NCBI GenBank assembly: GCA_018398765.1
Contig: JAHBMJ010000093.1
Location: 1-36,499, forward strand
From: Chromera velia
Lineage: Eukaryota > Sar > Chromeraceae
DNA length: 36,499 nt
Reading direction: 5' to 3'
The stretch's first letter is position 1, and the number at the start of each line of letters is the position of its first letter. Of this stretch, positions 1 to 10,438 are shown one piece after another. The position numbers were made by a program, and so were the translations under genes. The notes beneath the pieces were generated by a model. The model saw nothing but the letters and a program-made list of their open reading frames with translations. It searched no databases and was not told the DNA's origin.

Positions 1-330
1 GAAAGCATTGAGGCAGACAGAAAGACTGAAATTTGGAGGGCAGTCAGGCAGGCAAGAAGGCCAAAATCGGAAAGCAGTCAGCATGGCAGGAATGCAAAAC
101 TCTGAAAGGCAGTCAGGCAGGGAAGAAGGCCGAAATTGGGAAGGCAATCGGGCAGGCAGGAAGACCAAAATTGGGAGCACGGCGAAGGCCAAAATTAGGA
201 AGGCAATAGGGCAGGCGGAAAGGCTAAAATTGGGAAGGCATTTAGCCAGACAGAAAGGCCGAAAGCTGGAGGGCAGTCAAGCAGGCAAGAAGGGCGAAAT
301 TTCGGAGGCAGTCAGGCAGGTAGAAAAAAA
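1..330. repeat. 35-bp tandem minisatellite (cut by window edge)
   Basis: A purine-rich unit beginning GGCAGTCAGGCAGG recurs at about 40, 74, 108, 143, 202, 237, 272 and 307. The spacing is 34-35 bp, with one irregular 59-bp step. Units are roughly 75-90% alike by eye. Because 35 is not a multiple of three, the 185-codon plus-strand reading frame across it is a by-product of the purine-rich repeat and is not called as a gene. Confidence 0.8.
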
Positions 331-681
331 CACAGGCTCGGCACGTAAGGGCGCTACCCCCTTTCGCAGTCTGAAGACTGCGGCCTTAATAAAAATGCAA
401 AGACCTACCTCTGGAGGAGTTGAGGAAGGACTGGCTAAAACAAGCATCTTCTGGAGGAGACCCACGACCTGCAAAGAGCAGAGGAGGGGGGCAGGGGTGA
501 ACAACACACACAAAGGGAGATGGCAGTTTTGTGTCTTGCCGAGGGCAGACCGGTCAGTCATTTAGAAACCATAATGGCTAGGTTGTAGCCATACAAGAAC
601 ACTCATAGACATCGTACAAAGCCTTCTGCATACACCAAGAAGGCTCATCTCTGCAAACAAGATTTTTTCAATTCCCTTACT
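331..681. other. no gene recognised
   Basis: Unique sequence between the minisatellite and the inverted repeat. Short open frames exist on both strands but have no recognisable domain or splice structure. Confidence 0.5.
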
Positions 682-897
682 GGGAGGGGGGGGTGGACCC
701 TCTCGCAGGGGTACGAAGCTGGCCAATTTGGTACCCCTGGTGGAGGGGGAGAGTCCGACCTGCTCTGCAGGTTTGCGTCCAAAATGTGTTTAGGAGTGTT
801 TCCTAAACACATTTTGAACGCAAACCTGCAGAGCAGGTTCCACCAGGGGTACGAAATTGGCCAGCTTCGTACCCCTGCGAGAGGGTCCACCCTCCCT
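682..897. repeat. nested inverted repeat (foldback element)
   Basis: The left arm (682-795) and right arm (801-897) are reverse complements with few mismatches, around a 5-nt centre. The left arm carries about 13 extra bases near 745-758. Each arm also contains smaller palindromes: CAGGGGTACGAA pairs with TTCGTACCCCTG across a ~10-nt spacer, and CCTGC-AGA-GCAGG. The single-stranded form could fold into a ~95-bp hairpin or a branched cruciform. It could be a foldback/MITE-like element or an ncRNA hairpin. No target-site duplication was identified. Confidence 0.85.
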
Positions 898-2718
898 TGT
901 TGCTGGTGGAACAACACAAAACGAACTGACCTGATTGAGCGATCCAAACTGGTACAGCAACCCTTCTAGTTGTTGTACAACTCCTTTACACCGAGGCAAC
1001 CACTCCTACGAGCAACCAGAGGTGTCCAGCCAACACAGATACCGGAGAGGGAAAAAACTCCGGAATCTGTAACCCCTCCAAAAATGAGGTTCTGGAATAA
1101 AAAGCTAAACACGATTTTGTCGTTGTCAAGCCTTCCAATACAATCCAATGGAATGCTTGACAATGAGATTTTGTGGATAGAGGCCCATTCTGTTGACCCG
1201 ACTTTCTGAGTGGAGGAGAACTTTCTGAAGACCTGACTGAGAATTTTTCAGATCGGCATTTTGATGCATGGGTCAGCGCGCAGCCGGGAAGTGCTTTTTG
1301 GCCTTGGTGGCCGGCCGGGCCCTGGCCCGCAATGCGTAGCTTGCCTTCCGGGGCTATCACATGGTTGGCCGATCTAAAATCAGCTCCCAAAATCGGCTTT
1401 CCGTCGAATGTTTCAAGTCGATCAGAGCACGACCTAGTGCCGCCTCTCTCTCATCACACAGACTTGCTCTCCAGCAATGAAAGTAGGCTTTATCGAAAGC
1501 CCAGAGGATTGGCTTCTTTGCTTTTTCTTGGGTTTTAAATTATGATATTCACTCTACTGGTTGCCCTGAGAGGGCAATTTCGATCTTCCATCACGAAGGG
1601 CATGGCCCGTCTCCACGCAAAAGGGCCTACAAAGTTGCCCCAGTAAAGCTTCTATTGAATCTCTTCCATGCGTACGCTCTAACAAGCTCTAGATGAGGAG
1701 CTGGAAAGGCTTTTTGGATGAGGGGGCCAGCTCTGGGTGGCCAGAAGGTGAGCCACTTTACAAATTTTTGTATATCTGTGCTGCAGGTCAGACTGAGCCT
1801 TTCTCAGAGGACCGTTTGTCAGTGCTTGGGTTTTGTGAGGAAGCATTACGGCTGGTAATCTCGGGTGATCTGAAGTTGTGGGAGTGAGGCACAGCTCTTG
1901 TTTGCATGAGAATTTGGAGGTAGGGCTCCTGGGTGGACTAAGACCCAGTGGCCAGTGCCGGGCCTCACCCAGAAAAAACAAGAACGCTATGATGGCTGGT
2001 CGTGGGCAAGGCCCTCTGGCTAGAGGCCATGGATCGATCAGGCTTTCAGAAGCTAAGCATTTGCCTCTTGTACGGTCATAGTGCTCAACATTTGTTTAGT
2101 TGAACTGCTTTCTGTGGGTGTCAAATTAGCAGATCTGTTTGCGGACATTCATTCTTAGTACCTTTCATGAGGGTTATCCACTGTGTGCTCCCTCCTTACA
2201 TCAGTGTGCGGATTCGGCGTATTCCATTAAAAGTAAAAGTTAGCTTATTTGTGCATTACACTGCGCATTGTTAGATGCCTGCAGAGTCTGCAATTACTCT
2301 CTGACATATCAACATACTATAACTCTTTCATCTCACTCACGTCCAACAATTTCTAACATACATACCATAAACCCATTAAACCTTATCTTTAAAAGTTGTT
2401 CATACTTTTATGCAAGTAAGAAACAATAAATAGAATCATTCTAAGTGCTTTAAAGACTTAGATTTTTATATAAAATTTAGTGTGTTATATAGAAAATTAA
2501 AAGTCACTTTCTAGTATAAAAGTTTCAATTTTCAGTACAGTCAGTTTAAGTCTGTTATGTGTATTGTCGTGAAGAAAGGAAATAGATGGCGCCCTTTCAG
2601 GGTACATCCCTCTCAAGTCTCTCTTGTATCTATGCGTGGCTTCTCCTAGAGTACATAGATTGGGGGGTGGGAAGCAGAAAAGGGAAATGAGGGGGCAGAC
2701 ACCTGGTCTGATTTTTTA
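898..2718. other. no gene recognised
   Basis: About 1.8 kb with only short frames (up to ~134 codons) and no recognisable domain. 2100-2600 is AT-rich. It precedes the copia remnant and could contain its lost upstream part, but no integrase motif (HHCC or DDE) was found. Confidence 0.4.
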
Positions 2719-4863
2719 ATGGATGATGGAGAGAGGTCAGTGGTGGGTGATGGGCCTGCACATTTCTCTTCCTCTTTCGATTCCACGATTTTTCATGTAG
2801 ACGTCCCTCGAGCGGCAGTTCAGCGGCTTGGGCAACAGCATGTTGGCAGGGGTAGTGCCCAGTCAGTAGGGCTCTTTTCGTCTCTCTCCAGTTTAAATGA
2901 CACAGGTCTACAGCCTCGGACCACTAATCCGGGTTTGTCAGTCCAGCGTTGGGGGGGGGAAGGAGAGGAGAAAGAAGCACGAGAATCGATGGTCTCTGCC
3001 GGTAAGCCAGCAGAAGTAGAGGAGGAAGAGATCTCTGTCGCTGAGGATGGGGTCTAGATTGGAAGAGATTTTGGTTTGGAAGAACAGGAGGCAGATAGAG
3101 TGCAAGCTGCACAGGAGGTAGACCCGGTGCAGGGAGCACACTGTCAGGAGGTAGGTGGAGAGGATGAGGCGGAAAAGATAAAGGAAAGAATTGCTGAGCT
3201 TCAGAGCAAACTTCAGCAACTGATTAAGGAAAAGGAGAAAAGGAGACGGCCGTTGCCTCGAGTTGTCGAGGTGGATCCAGAGGTGATCGAAAGGATAAGA
3301 AATCATGTGAATCCAAGAAAGGGGCCTAGAAAGGGGCATATAGATGCCAGCAAGGAAGAGGTGAAAGAAGGCAGTCATTCATCAGCCATGTTGAAGGAAC
3401 TTCAGAGCTTTGTTGATAAGCAGGTGTTCAGGAGAGGCAGGCGAATGCCGAGAAAGAAAAAGGTAATCAAGACACGATGGGTCTTGACGTGGAAGCTAAA
3501 GGAAGGAAAGAGGGTGGCAAAAGCCAAGTTGGTTGCAAAAGGATTCCAAGATGACAGAAAAGACTTGGAAACATACAGTGGAACTGCTAACTGGTAGTCT
3601 TTGCTTCTTATTTTGTCTTTTGCTTCTACTCGTCAATGGAACTGCGTGAAGTCAGATGTGAGGACTGCATTTCTTACAGCAGAAATGAATGATGAAGTTT
3701 TTGTGCAGCTTCCTGCAGAGATGCCTGAAGGTGCGCCTAATGGCCTCAAGGCAGGTGAAGTGCTTTCTCTTTCGCGTGCAATGTATGTTCTTGCAGATGC
3801 CCCTCGCCTCTATACGAGGCATTTCAAACGAATAGCAAAGGAAGAGGGGTGGGAGGAAGTGATTGAGAGCATTTTTGTGAAGGAAGAAAAGGGAGGGGAA
3901 ATTGAAGGGGTGATGATCATACATATTGATGATCTTCTTATTTTCTCTTCTGACCCTATGTCTCTCTTCTCCCCTCTGCAATCCTGATTGAAAATGGACG
4001 AGCCTGAGTTGCTTAAAGAAGGAGGAAAGATGACTTACATTGGCATGACACTGAGCAGAACAAAGGAAGGATACGAAATCGGACAAAAGGAGTATCTTAA
4101 TGCGATCAATGTTGATGAGGGTAAGCTGAAAGGAGGAAGGTTAAACGGAAGTCTGATCGACCCGCCAGAAGATTCTGAGAAGAAGAGATTCGAAAAGACT
4201 ACGTGCCTCTCATGCAGAAATATATGGGAGTTGTTGGATGGGTTGCTCACACAATTCTGTCAATCTCTTTCTTGTTCGGCGAATTGTCTCACTGGTCTCT
4301 CAAGCCTTCTGCAGAAAAAGTGGAGGGAGCAGTTCGCTTGTTGATGCATGCAAAAAGCATTGAGGCGCCTTTACGTTTCACTGCTTATAAGAATCCAAAG
4401 TTATGCATTTTCTATGATAGATTGTATACACTTCATAAATGTGAAGGAAGGGTTGGAATGGAAGCATTCATTGTGAATGAAGAAAAAAAGGTTCCTGATG
4501 TAAAAGAGTCAAACCTCTTTGCATGGAAGAGCAAAAAGTTGACTAGAAGGTTGATTTCGAGTACTTCGTCTGAATTGTATGCTCTTTTAGATTTGGTGAA
4601 GAAAGCCTTTGCGTAAAAGAAATTAGCAGAGAGGCTTTGGAAAAAAGAAAGTGCAAGTTGAGTTCGTGACGGACTCTGGTCCGCTCATGAAGCAGCTCGA
4701 GACAGGTTATGCTCAGGCAAAACCTCGTCTGGACGGTCTTTTGAAGTATGTCAGACAGGAGCCGCGTGCACTGCGTGCAAAAGTCTTTTGGGTGTCAACC
4801 GACAAGATGCGTGCAGACAGGCAAACAAAGCTCAAGCTTCAGAAGGATAAAGGAACTGAATGA
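2719..4863 (+). pseudogene. decayed Ty1/copia pol fragment: linker, reverse transcriptase, RNase H
   Basis: Copia-type pol reads through in frame 1 from 2719, broken by TAG at 3055 and 3595 and TGA at 3985. It shifts to frame 3 near 4200, meets TAA at 4614, and returns to frame 1 near 4640-4655 by an A-rich run. RVT_2 landmarks are KTRWVLTWK and AKLVAKGFQD (3470-3555), SDVRTAFLTAE (~3655-3685), LSRAMYVLADAPRLY (~3770-3810) and HIDDLLIF (~3925-3950), where the usual YVDD box reads HIDD. RNase H landmarks are WKSKKLTRRLISSTSSE (~4525-4575), FVTDSG (~4663) and VFWVSTDKMRADRQTK (~4785-4830). Gag, protease, integrase and both LTRs were not found, so this is a 5'-truncated dead copy. The upstream E/Q/K-rich stretch (3076-3240) probably corresponds to the variable integrase-RT linker. 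Confidence 0.9.
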
Positions 4864-7257
4864 GTGCCTAAACAGAAGAAGATGGTTGAGAAGGAGGGTG
4901 CTCGATTGAAGTCTCTCGATTTTTCTATGAAGAAAGAAAGGATTACGTTTATGCGTGCCTCCTGAATGGTTCCCTCATTGCTTTGGTCAGGGAGTGGTTG
5001 TTGAAGGCCGCATCGCACCGGCCCCACCATGCCATAATATAAGTGAGTGGCGGGCCGCGAGGCGCATCGGATGATCGGTTCAGTGTTGTAAAGTGTTGCT
5101 TGCATATTTCACAATTAATCGAGTAATTGAGAGCATTCAAAATCATGCATAGAGAAACCGATCAATCCAGACAAATCTAATAGGTAAGAGACTCGACTGG
5201 AGCGCTTGGCTCCTTTATGCTGTGATCATAAGCATAGATGAGCCGGAAGGGCGTCTAGGCACCTAACACAAACTTGTGCATGACTGGACTTGGAACCAGA
5301 ACCGGAACTAACCAGAACCCTACATAGCTGACTGATCAACCTTTGTGATCCTCTCCTCGCGGTGCGTGCATGTTGTGGGCAAATTCGATTTGTCAATCTA
5401 GCTACATATAATGAATTCGAACTGAACTCGATCGACTGCGTGTAATGTATACCTGAGAGTGGGTGCGCACTGCGCGCCGACGTATCATGGTGGGTGCGTT
5501 GAAAGGGGGATACAAACAAAAGTTTTTATCTTTTAATCGGGGGCAGGTCGTAAACAGGCTGCCTAAACAGGCTCGGATCGATGTTTTTTCATGTTCCTCT
5601 TTTTGCAACATAACTATGAACTCAGAGAGTCGGGAAATGCACCATACAAGCGTTCACTCTGACAATAATTGCCGTACAGTAACCAGCTTGAATTATACGA
5701 CTCAAGTTAAGTTGAGTTTTGAAAGGAAACGGCGTACGATCAGAGTATATATGCGCAGGCCGTCTTATAGAGAAATTTTTATGTATCGCTTAATTAGTTG
5801 GGCCCGAATAGCAACTGTGTGCGTACGAATCAAAATTGCTGGCCGAGGATTTGGACATTATTTGGACCCATAATGCAAATTTCTACACAGGTGGTACCTA
5901 TGCAGTCAGATCCAGACGCGAGTGTAGTATAGTAAGATATAGACGACTTCTCATACGTGTATTCCCTCTTTACATTCTATCTCCTTCTTCAGTAAGCCAA
6001 TCAGTCCAGAGACCGCAAGGCATAAGATCTTAGAGCTCGTCTTTCTGTTAATTCTCCACATGCATTCGGTTCTGAGCCTCCAAACCTGCGCCGTTGACTT
6101 TATGCAATGGTTCACATCTCTTGCTCGAACTCGAGTCTTCCAAAGCGTCACGAGCTTTCCTCCAAGCCATCAGTTTTTGTCAAAGCGTCAGTCCAGTTTC
6201 ATTTAATGAGGCCTGTAGGGTCGCCTCAGAGTCGTCTGACATCTGCACTGCTTCTGAGCTCGACATACATTGGAAAATAAGTGTAACTGGATCGCGCCTA
6301 GTCATATGTTTCGGGTTTCGCACCCCTTTAGGTCTAGTGAGAGAAAAGTCTACTCATTTGCCTTCGCAATAAGGAAGCAATGCAAGCCCAAAGAAAAACT
6401 TATATCCGTTGTCATCGTCAGTGCCACCCATCCGAATCAGCATTCATTGGAGGTTTGCCAGGAATAAACCTTGTCTGTCGTGTTCTATCCATTTTCTCTT
6501 CGAAGAAAAAAGCTTTACCGTGAAGAACAAGGGGTTCACTACAGTACGTTATCCTTCTGAATCATCCATTCACATATACATGGTCACAAAACGCTCTTCC
6601 GAATCGTACAGAAGCAAGAGGTTTCATATATGAAAATGATTTTTTTCTTGCGGTCAGTCTGTTGGGGGCATGACATGAAGGACTCCCTTTTCAGGAGAGT
6701 CACTTCTTAGGCGCATCATTACCAAAAAAGAGGTTCCATATGGGTGGCACTGCAAGAAACGGGATCTTCTGAAGACGCTGGCTGGCTTCTAAGTATACTT
6801 TGTTCCACTTGTCAATGATTGACAAGAAATTTGTCACACTGCGGTGAGCGTGCTTTTCCTCTATCTTCATGTTTGTCACACGGTTTTTTCCTTTCTCGGA
6901 TTCGAGTTGGTAATCTTATCTTTCCGTCGAGAGATCCGACTCCTCCTTGAGATGGTTCAGGCATATCTTCTTCCGCGAGTCGATATACTTTTCTATGTAC
7001 TCTTTCTTGTTAGAGTTATCAGCAAGCTTACACTTCAAATCCTCCTTGAGATGAGCAGTTTCAGCACGCACAGCCACTCCCAAGGCTTTCATGAGCATCC
7101 TGTTCGCTTCTGTTTTTGTATCAGCGTTTCGTGCATTGATGTGTTGACTGTTTAGGATGCTTGAATGTATTGTGCGCTCTGGGCGAGTCACTTTGAAAAA
7201 TAACGTTTTGTTAAATATGAGTTTTACGTGTGCTAGGTTACAAGTGATTCAATATAT
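4864..7257. other. no gene recognised
   Basis: About 2.4 kb after the copia remnant. Several plus-strand frames of 65-136 codons (for example 5463-5873) have no recognisable domain. A 3' LTR could lie at the start of this stretch but cannot be shown without a second copy. It ends at the first tRNA-like repeat. Confidence 0.4.
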
Positions 7258-7724
7258 GAATTGCTATGTGCTACTTAAGCACAGCTAGAAAGAAAACAGA
7301 AATTAAATGAATTGATTGTGGTTTAAAGTAACACTGAGCGAAAGAGAATCGTGCGCATCACTCGCCTTCATAACCTAATGGTTAGCATACAACACTAACA
7401 AGCAAGAGGTCATAGGTTCAAGCCTCGCTACCTCCTTTTTAAGAATCAAAGAAAGAAGGTGCTGGACGTTAACGTCTTGTATCATACAGATATTAGCGTG
7501 TCACACTTCGATCGAAATCATATGAAAGACTTCCGAAAGACTTTCTGGAAGACTACAATGAAATCAGATCGATCACCGAATCACAAGAAAGCTCCATGCT
7601 CCTGACACTGATCGAGTTTGTCACTGGAGATCAACCTGAACCACTCTAGCGACATCAAGCCCTGAAGACCCTTGAACCTCTGTAAGCACTCACCAGCGCC
7701 AACCCCTCTAAGTAGACCTAAACA
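7258..7724 (+). repeat. dispersed repeat with tRNA-like A and B boxes, copy 1 (SINE-like)
   Basis: About 467 bp shared with 17982-18446. It holds an A-box-like TAACCTAATGG (7371-7381) and a B-box-like GGTTCAAGCCT (7415-7425), 33 nt apart, as in tRNA genes and tRNA-derived SINEs. The anticodon-loop position reads CTAACAA and the following AGGTC resembles tRNA-Val(AAC). The anticodon and acceptor stems do not pair, so a working tRNA is unlikely. The shared block starts ~100 bp upstream of the tRNA-like part, which is unusual for a classic SINE. There is no poly-A tail and no clear target-site duplication. Confidence 0.7.
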
Positions 7725-7992
7725 CGTGATGACGCCTAGCTCGAAATCAACAAGATTAAAGAGCTGAGCAAACGGAGACCAACCTTTTCTGCCGAACAAC
7801 AACTATTTTACAAGCAACGCAGACCACCTTCTTTGTCCAGAGAAGGTTTAAACAGAGGAAACCAGAACGCTATGATCCTCTACATGCATACTTTAGGAGC
7901 CCATACCTGCGAGCCATCAACTCAAACCTCAACTTGTACGCCCTTAACTTGGCGGTCCCTTTGGTATCCTGTACCTGCAAAGAGAAGAAGCA
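7725..7992. other. no gene recognised
   Basis: Sequence between the tRNA-like repeat and the 79-bp repeat. A minus-strand frame (7870-8067) has a plausible composition but no family was recognised. Confidence 0.4.
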
Positions 7993-8500
7993 GGACCACA
8001 TCGTAAAGCGCTGCTGGAATTTTTGATGGAACCCCACTTTCTGTCCTCTGCCATAAATCGATATCAAACAGGACCATACCGCGAAGCGCTACTAAAATTT
8101 CTGACTGTACCGCCTTTTCCTGCCTTTTTTACGAATTTCACGCATTGTATCTGACAGTGAATTTGACTTCTCTTCGTTTCTCTGTGAATAGCGAAGCCCT
8201 GCCCTTTTTGCGAATTTCACGCATTCTATCTGATAGTGAATTTGACTTTTTCTCGTTTCTCTGTAAACAGCGAAGCCCTGCCCTTTTTATGAATTTCACG
8301 CATTCTACCTGACAGTGAATTTGACTTCTCCTCGTTTCTCTATGAACGGCGAAGCCCTGCTCTTTTTACGAATTTCATATATTCTACCTGATAGTGAATT
8401 TGACCTCTGTTCGTTTCTCTATAAACGGCAAAGCCCTGGCCTTTTTGTGAATTTTACGTATTCTACCTAACGGTAAATTTCACTTATCTTTATCCTTCTG
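7993..8500. repeat. 79-bp tandem repeat
   Basis: The core (A/T/C)GAATTTCAC recurs at 8132, 8211, 8290, 8369 and 8448, exactly 79 bp apart each time. Surrounding blocks include CGAAGCCCTGCCCTTTTT and GACAGTGAATTTGACTTC. Two more diverged units lie upstream: GACCA(C/T)A at 7993 and 8072 is also 79 bp apart. The 3' units lose similarity gradually after 8460. The array is pyrimidine-rich on the plus strand and gives no long frame. Confidence 0.85.
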
Positions 8501-9009
8501 CAAAAGGCAAAACACATTACGAAGCGTTTGTGCGTTTTATGACTTAGACTTTTCTGCTAAGCAAAAAAAAAATTCGATTACTTCGATCCCTGTGTGACTT
8601 ACTTTTTTTGCTTGCCGTCTTCGTGTATACGAGCAGTCTACCTGCACATACAAGACAAATACAAGTAACTCTTTCTTCATTCGAATTTGGATTGCTTCTC
8701 TTTCTTTCCTTTTATGAAGGAGATCTTTCTGCAAATCAGGCCATCTTTCCCCTCAGCAAGTTTGGAATTTCACTCTGTTACACAAATCTTTCCTTCATAA
8801 CTAAACAAACCCTTTTGTCTTTCTTCGAATTCGGATTCTCCCTTCTCTTTTCGCTCTTCAACGGAACTCTACCTCTTTCATACACTTTATCAAGTCATTT
8901 TTTCTCTCTGTAAGTTCGTAATTTTCAACTTCTTTTACTTATATCACGAGATTTTGACAGAAATCAGCAGCGAAACAGAAAACTCTATCTAACCGAAATA
9001 CAAAAATAA
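8501..9009. other. pyrimidine-rich stretch with weak internal repeats
   Basis: The motif TTCGAATT(T/C)GGATT occurs near 8679 and 8825, with a weaker relative near 8759. This gives a 101-codon frame (8608-8913) with two similar FEFG-containing segments. It is probably an older, decayed extension of the neighbouring tandem repeat, not a gene. Confidence 0.4.
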
Positions 9010-9444
9010 TCCCCCAAACCCATCCGACACAAATTTTTAAAAAGAACGACTGACCAGGCAAACCCTGAAAAAATCACAGCCAGAACAAGAAAGATCCTTC
9101 GAGTAATTTTGCCTGGAGAACTTCCAGAATTGCACATAACAGAAAGGGAAGAACGAGCGAGACTCATCGTGAACGAAATTTTGCAGAGGAACACAGAATT
9201 TATTGAGGACCAGCAAAATCTGAGAATCTTCCTTTTGGATCAGTATCCATACATAGTCGTCGCTCATAATTGCCAGTCAGACAAAGTCATCAAGGCACTA
9301 AATCTTGACATCACACGTCAGCTGAGATTTATCGACAGTAACCGCCAACTTCTCCCTATATACATTCCTAAAAAAAATTTTTTTAAAATAGTCTCCAACA
9401 CCCAAACGGTTTCCAAAATTATGAAGTATCTACATATTTTCTAG
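9010..9444 (+). CDS. orphan ORF, possible retroelement remnant
   Basis: Open for ~144 codons between TAA at 9007 and TAG at 9442. The first ATG-independent part reads KITARTRKILRVILPG, and the body is hydrophilic with a balanced codon composition (for example DQYPYIVVAHNCQSDKVIK). No family was recognised. It looks more protein-like than the surrounding shadow frames: few repeats, mixed amino acids and a charged helix-like first half. It may be an exon or a piece of a mobile-element protein. A homology search with the translation would settle it. Confidence 0.3.
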   Translation, partial: SPKPIRHKFLKRTTDQANPEKITARTRKILRVILPGELPELHITEREERARLIVNEILQRNTEFIEDQQNLRIFLLDQYPYIVVAHNCQSDKVIKALNLDITRQLRFIDSNRQLLPIYIPKKNFFKIVSNTQTVSKIMKYLHIF

Positions 9445-9981
9445 AGCATTTTAAAACAATTTCTAATGATATTAAACATTGTTTTGTTGTTTAAACTGCA
9501 TTTATAATAAGCTCAACTATCAGAATGTATAGCAGAATTAATAATAATAATACCTAGGATTATATATATTATAATATAACTATATATTCATGTACGTACA
9601 CACATATGAATAAGATACGGAAAATTTATAATACTATAACTGATTCTTAAATTTGGTCTAATTCATGTTTAAATTTGCTTTAAATAAATGAAAACAGTTA
9701 AGGAAATGAAAACATTAAAGTAATTTACAGGCATAAAACGGTGAGTAGTTGTTTATATAAATAAACATTCATAAGATACCATCTAGGATGGATGTAGGTG
9801 CACCTTCACCTGCCAGTGTGTACCGCTCCAAAAGTTAGCACCAAAACCTACAGCATCTTTCGCACCGCATATCCAATGACTTGCTGCCAATAACTTGCTA
9901 AACTTGAAGCAATTGTTGTGCACGACGCAGTAGAAATCCACTCTAGCTTCAATCATGAAACAGAATATGCACACATCAGTT
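9445..9981. other. AT-rich intergenic stretch
   Basis: Very AT-rich with TA-dinucleotide runs near 9536-9600. No gene was seen. Confidence 0.5.
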
Positions 9982-10002
9982 ACACACACACATGGACACA
10001 CA

Positions 10003-10034
<32 letters not shown>

Positions 10035-10043
10035 TACACATAC

Positions 10044-10081
<38 letters not shown>
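9982..10081. repeat. (CA)n-(GA)n microsatellite
   Basis: A CA array with a few TA interruptions (9982-10046) runs into a GA array (10044-10081). Long Thr/His-type frames on both strands here are artefacts. Confidence 0.95.
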
Positions 10082-10082
<1 letters not shown>

Positions 10083-10170
10083 ACGAACGTGTGAACCCGC
10101 ACGACCACCTCTGTATTCCTCTGCCTCCTTTTGCCTTTTGCTTTCATCTTGTGCTTAATGTTGCTTGCAT

Positions 10171-10184
10171 GCACACGCATATAC

Positions 10185-10228
<44 letters not shown>

Positions 10229-10259
10229 ACATATACATACATACACACACATACACACA
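10171..10259. repeat. (CA)n/(CATA)n microsatellite
   Basis: A CA array with ATAC interruptions. It is the second of three closely spaced microsatellites. Confidence 0.95.
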
Positions 10260-10369
10260 AGGCCTCAGATGCATATCTTCTTGTTTTTCTTCCTTTTTTA
10301 CCATTTTCTATGTTTCATTCACCTCCTTCATACAGCTTTATACGTGTGCACATATATACTTATGCAGGC

Positions 10370-10438
10370 AAACACACCACACATACACACATACACACAC
10401 ACACACACACAGACAGACAGACAGACAGACAGACAGAG
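10370..10438. repeat. (CA)n-(GACA)n microsatellite
   Basis: A CA array followed by about six GACA units, then a G/T-rich run. It is the third of the cluster. Confidence 0.95.

Noticed and set aside
4864-5200. 3' LTR of the copia remnant
   Set aside because: No second copy upstream to pair with and no clear TG...CA boundary or target-site duplication.
7361-7440. Functional tRNA gene
   Set aside because: A and B boxes are present, but anticodon and acceptor stems do not pair, and the segment is part of a longer repeated element.
8608-8913. Phe/Ser/Leu-rich 101-codon ORF as a membrane protein
   Set aside because: Its hydrophobicity comes from a pyrimidine-rich, weakly repeated stretch next to the 79-bp array.
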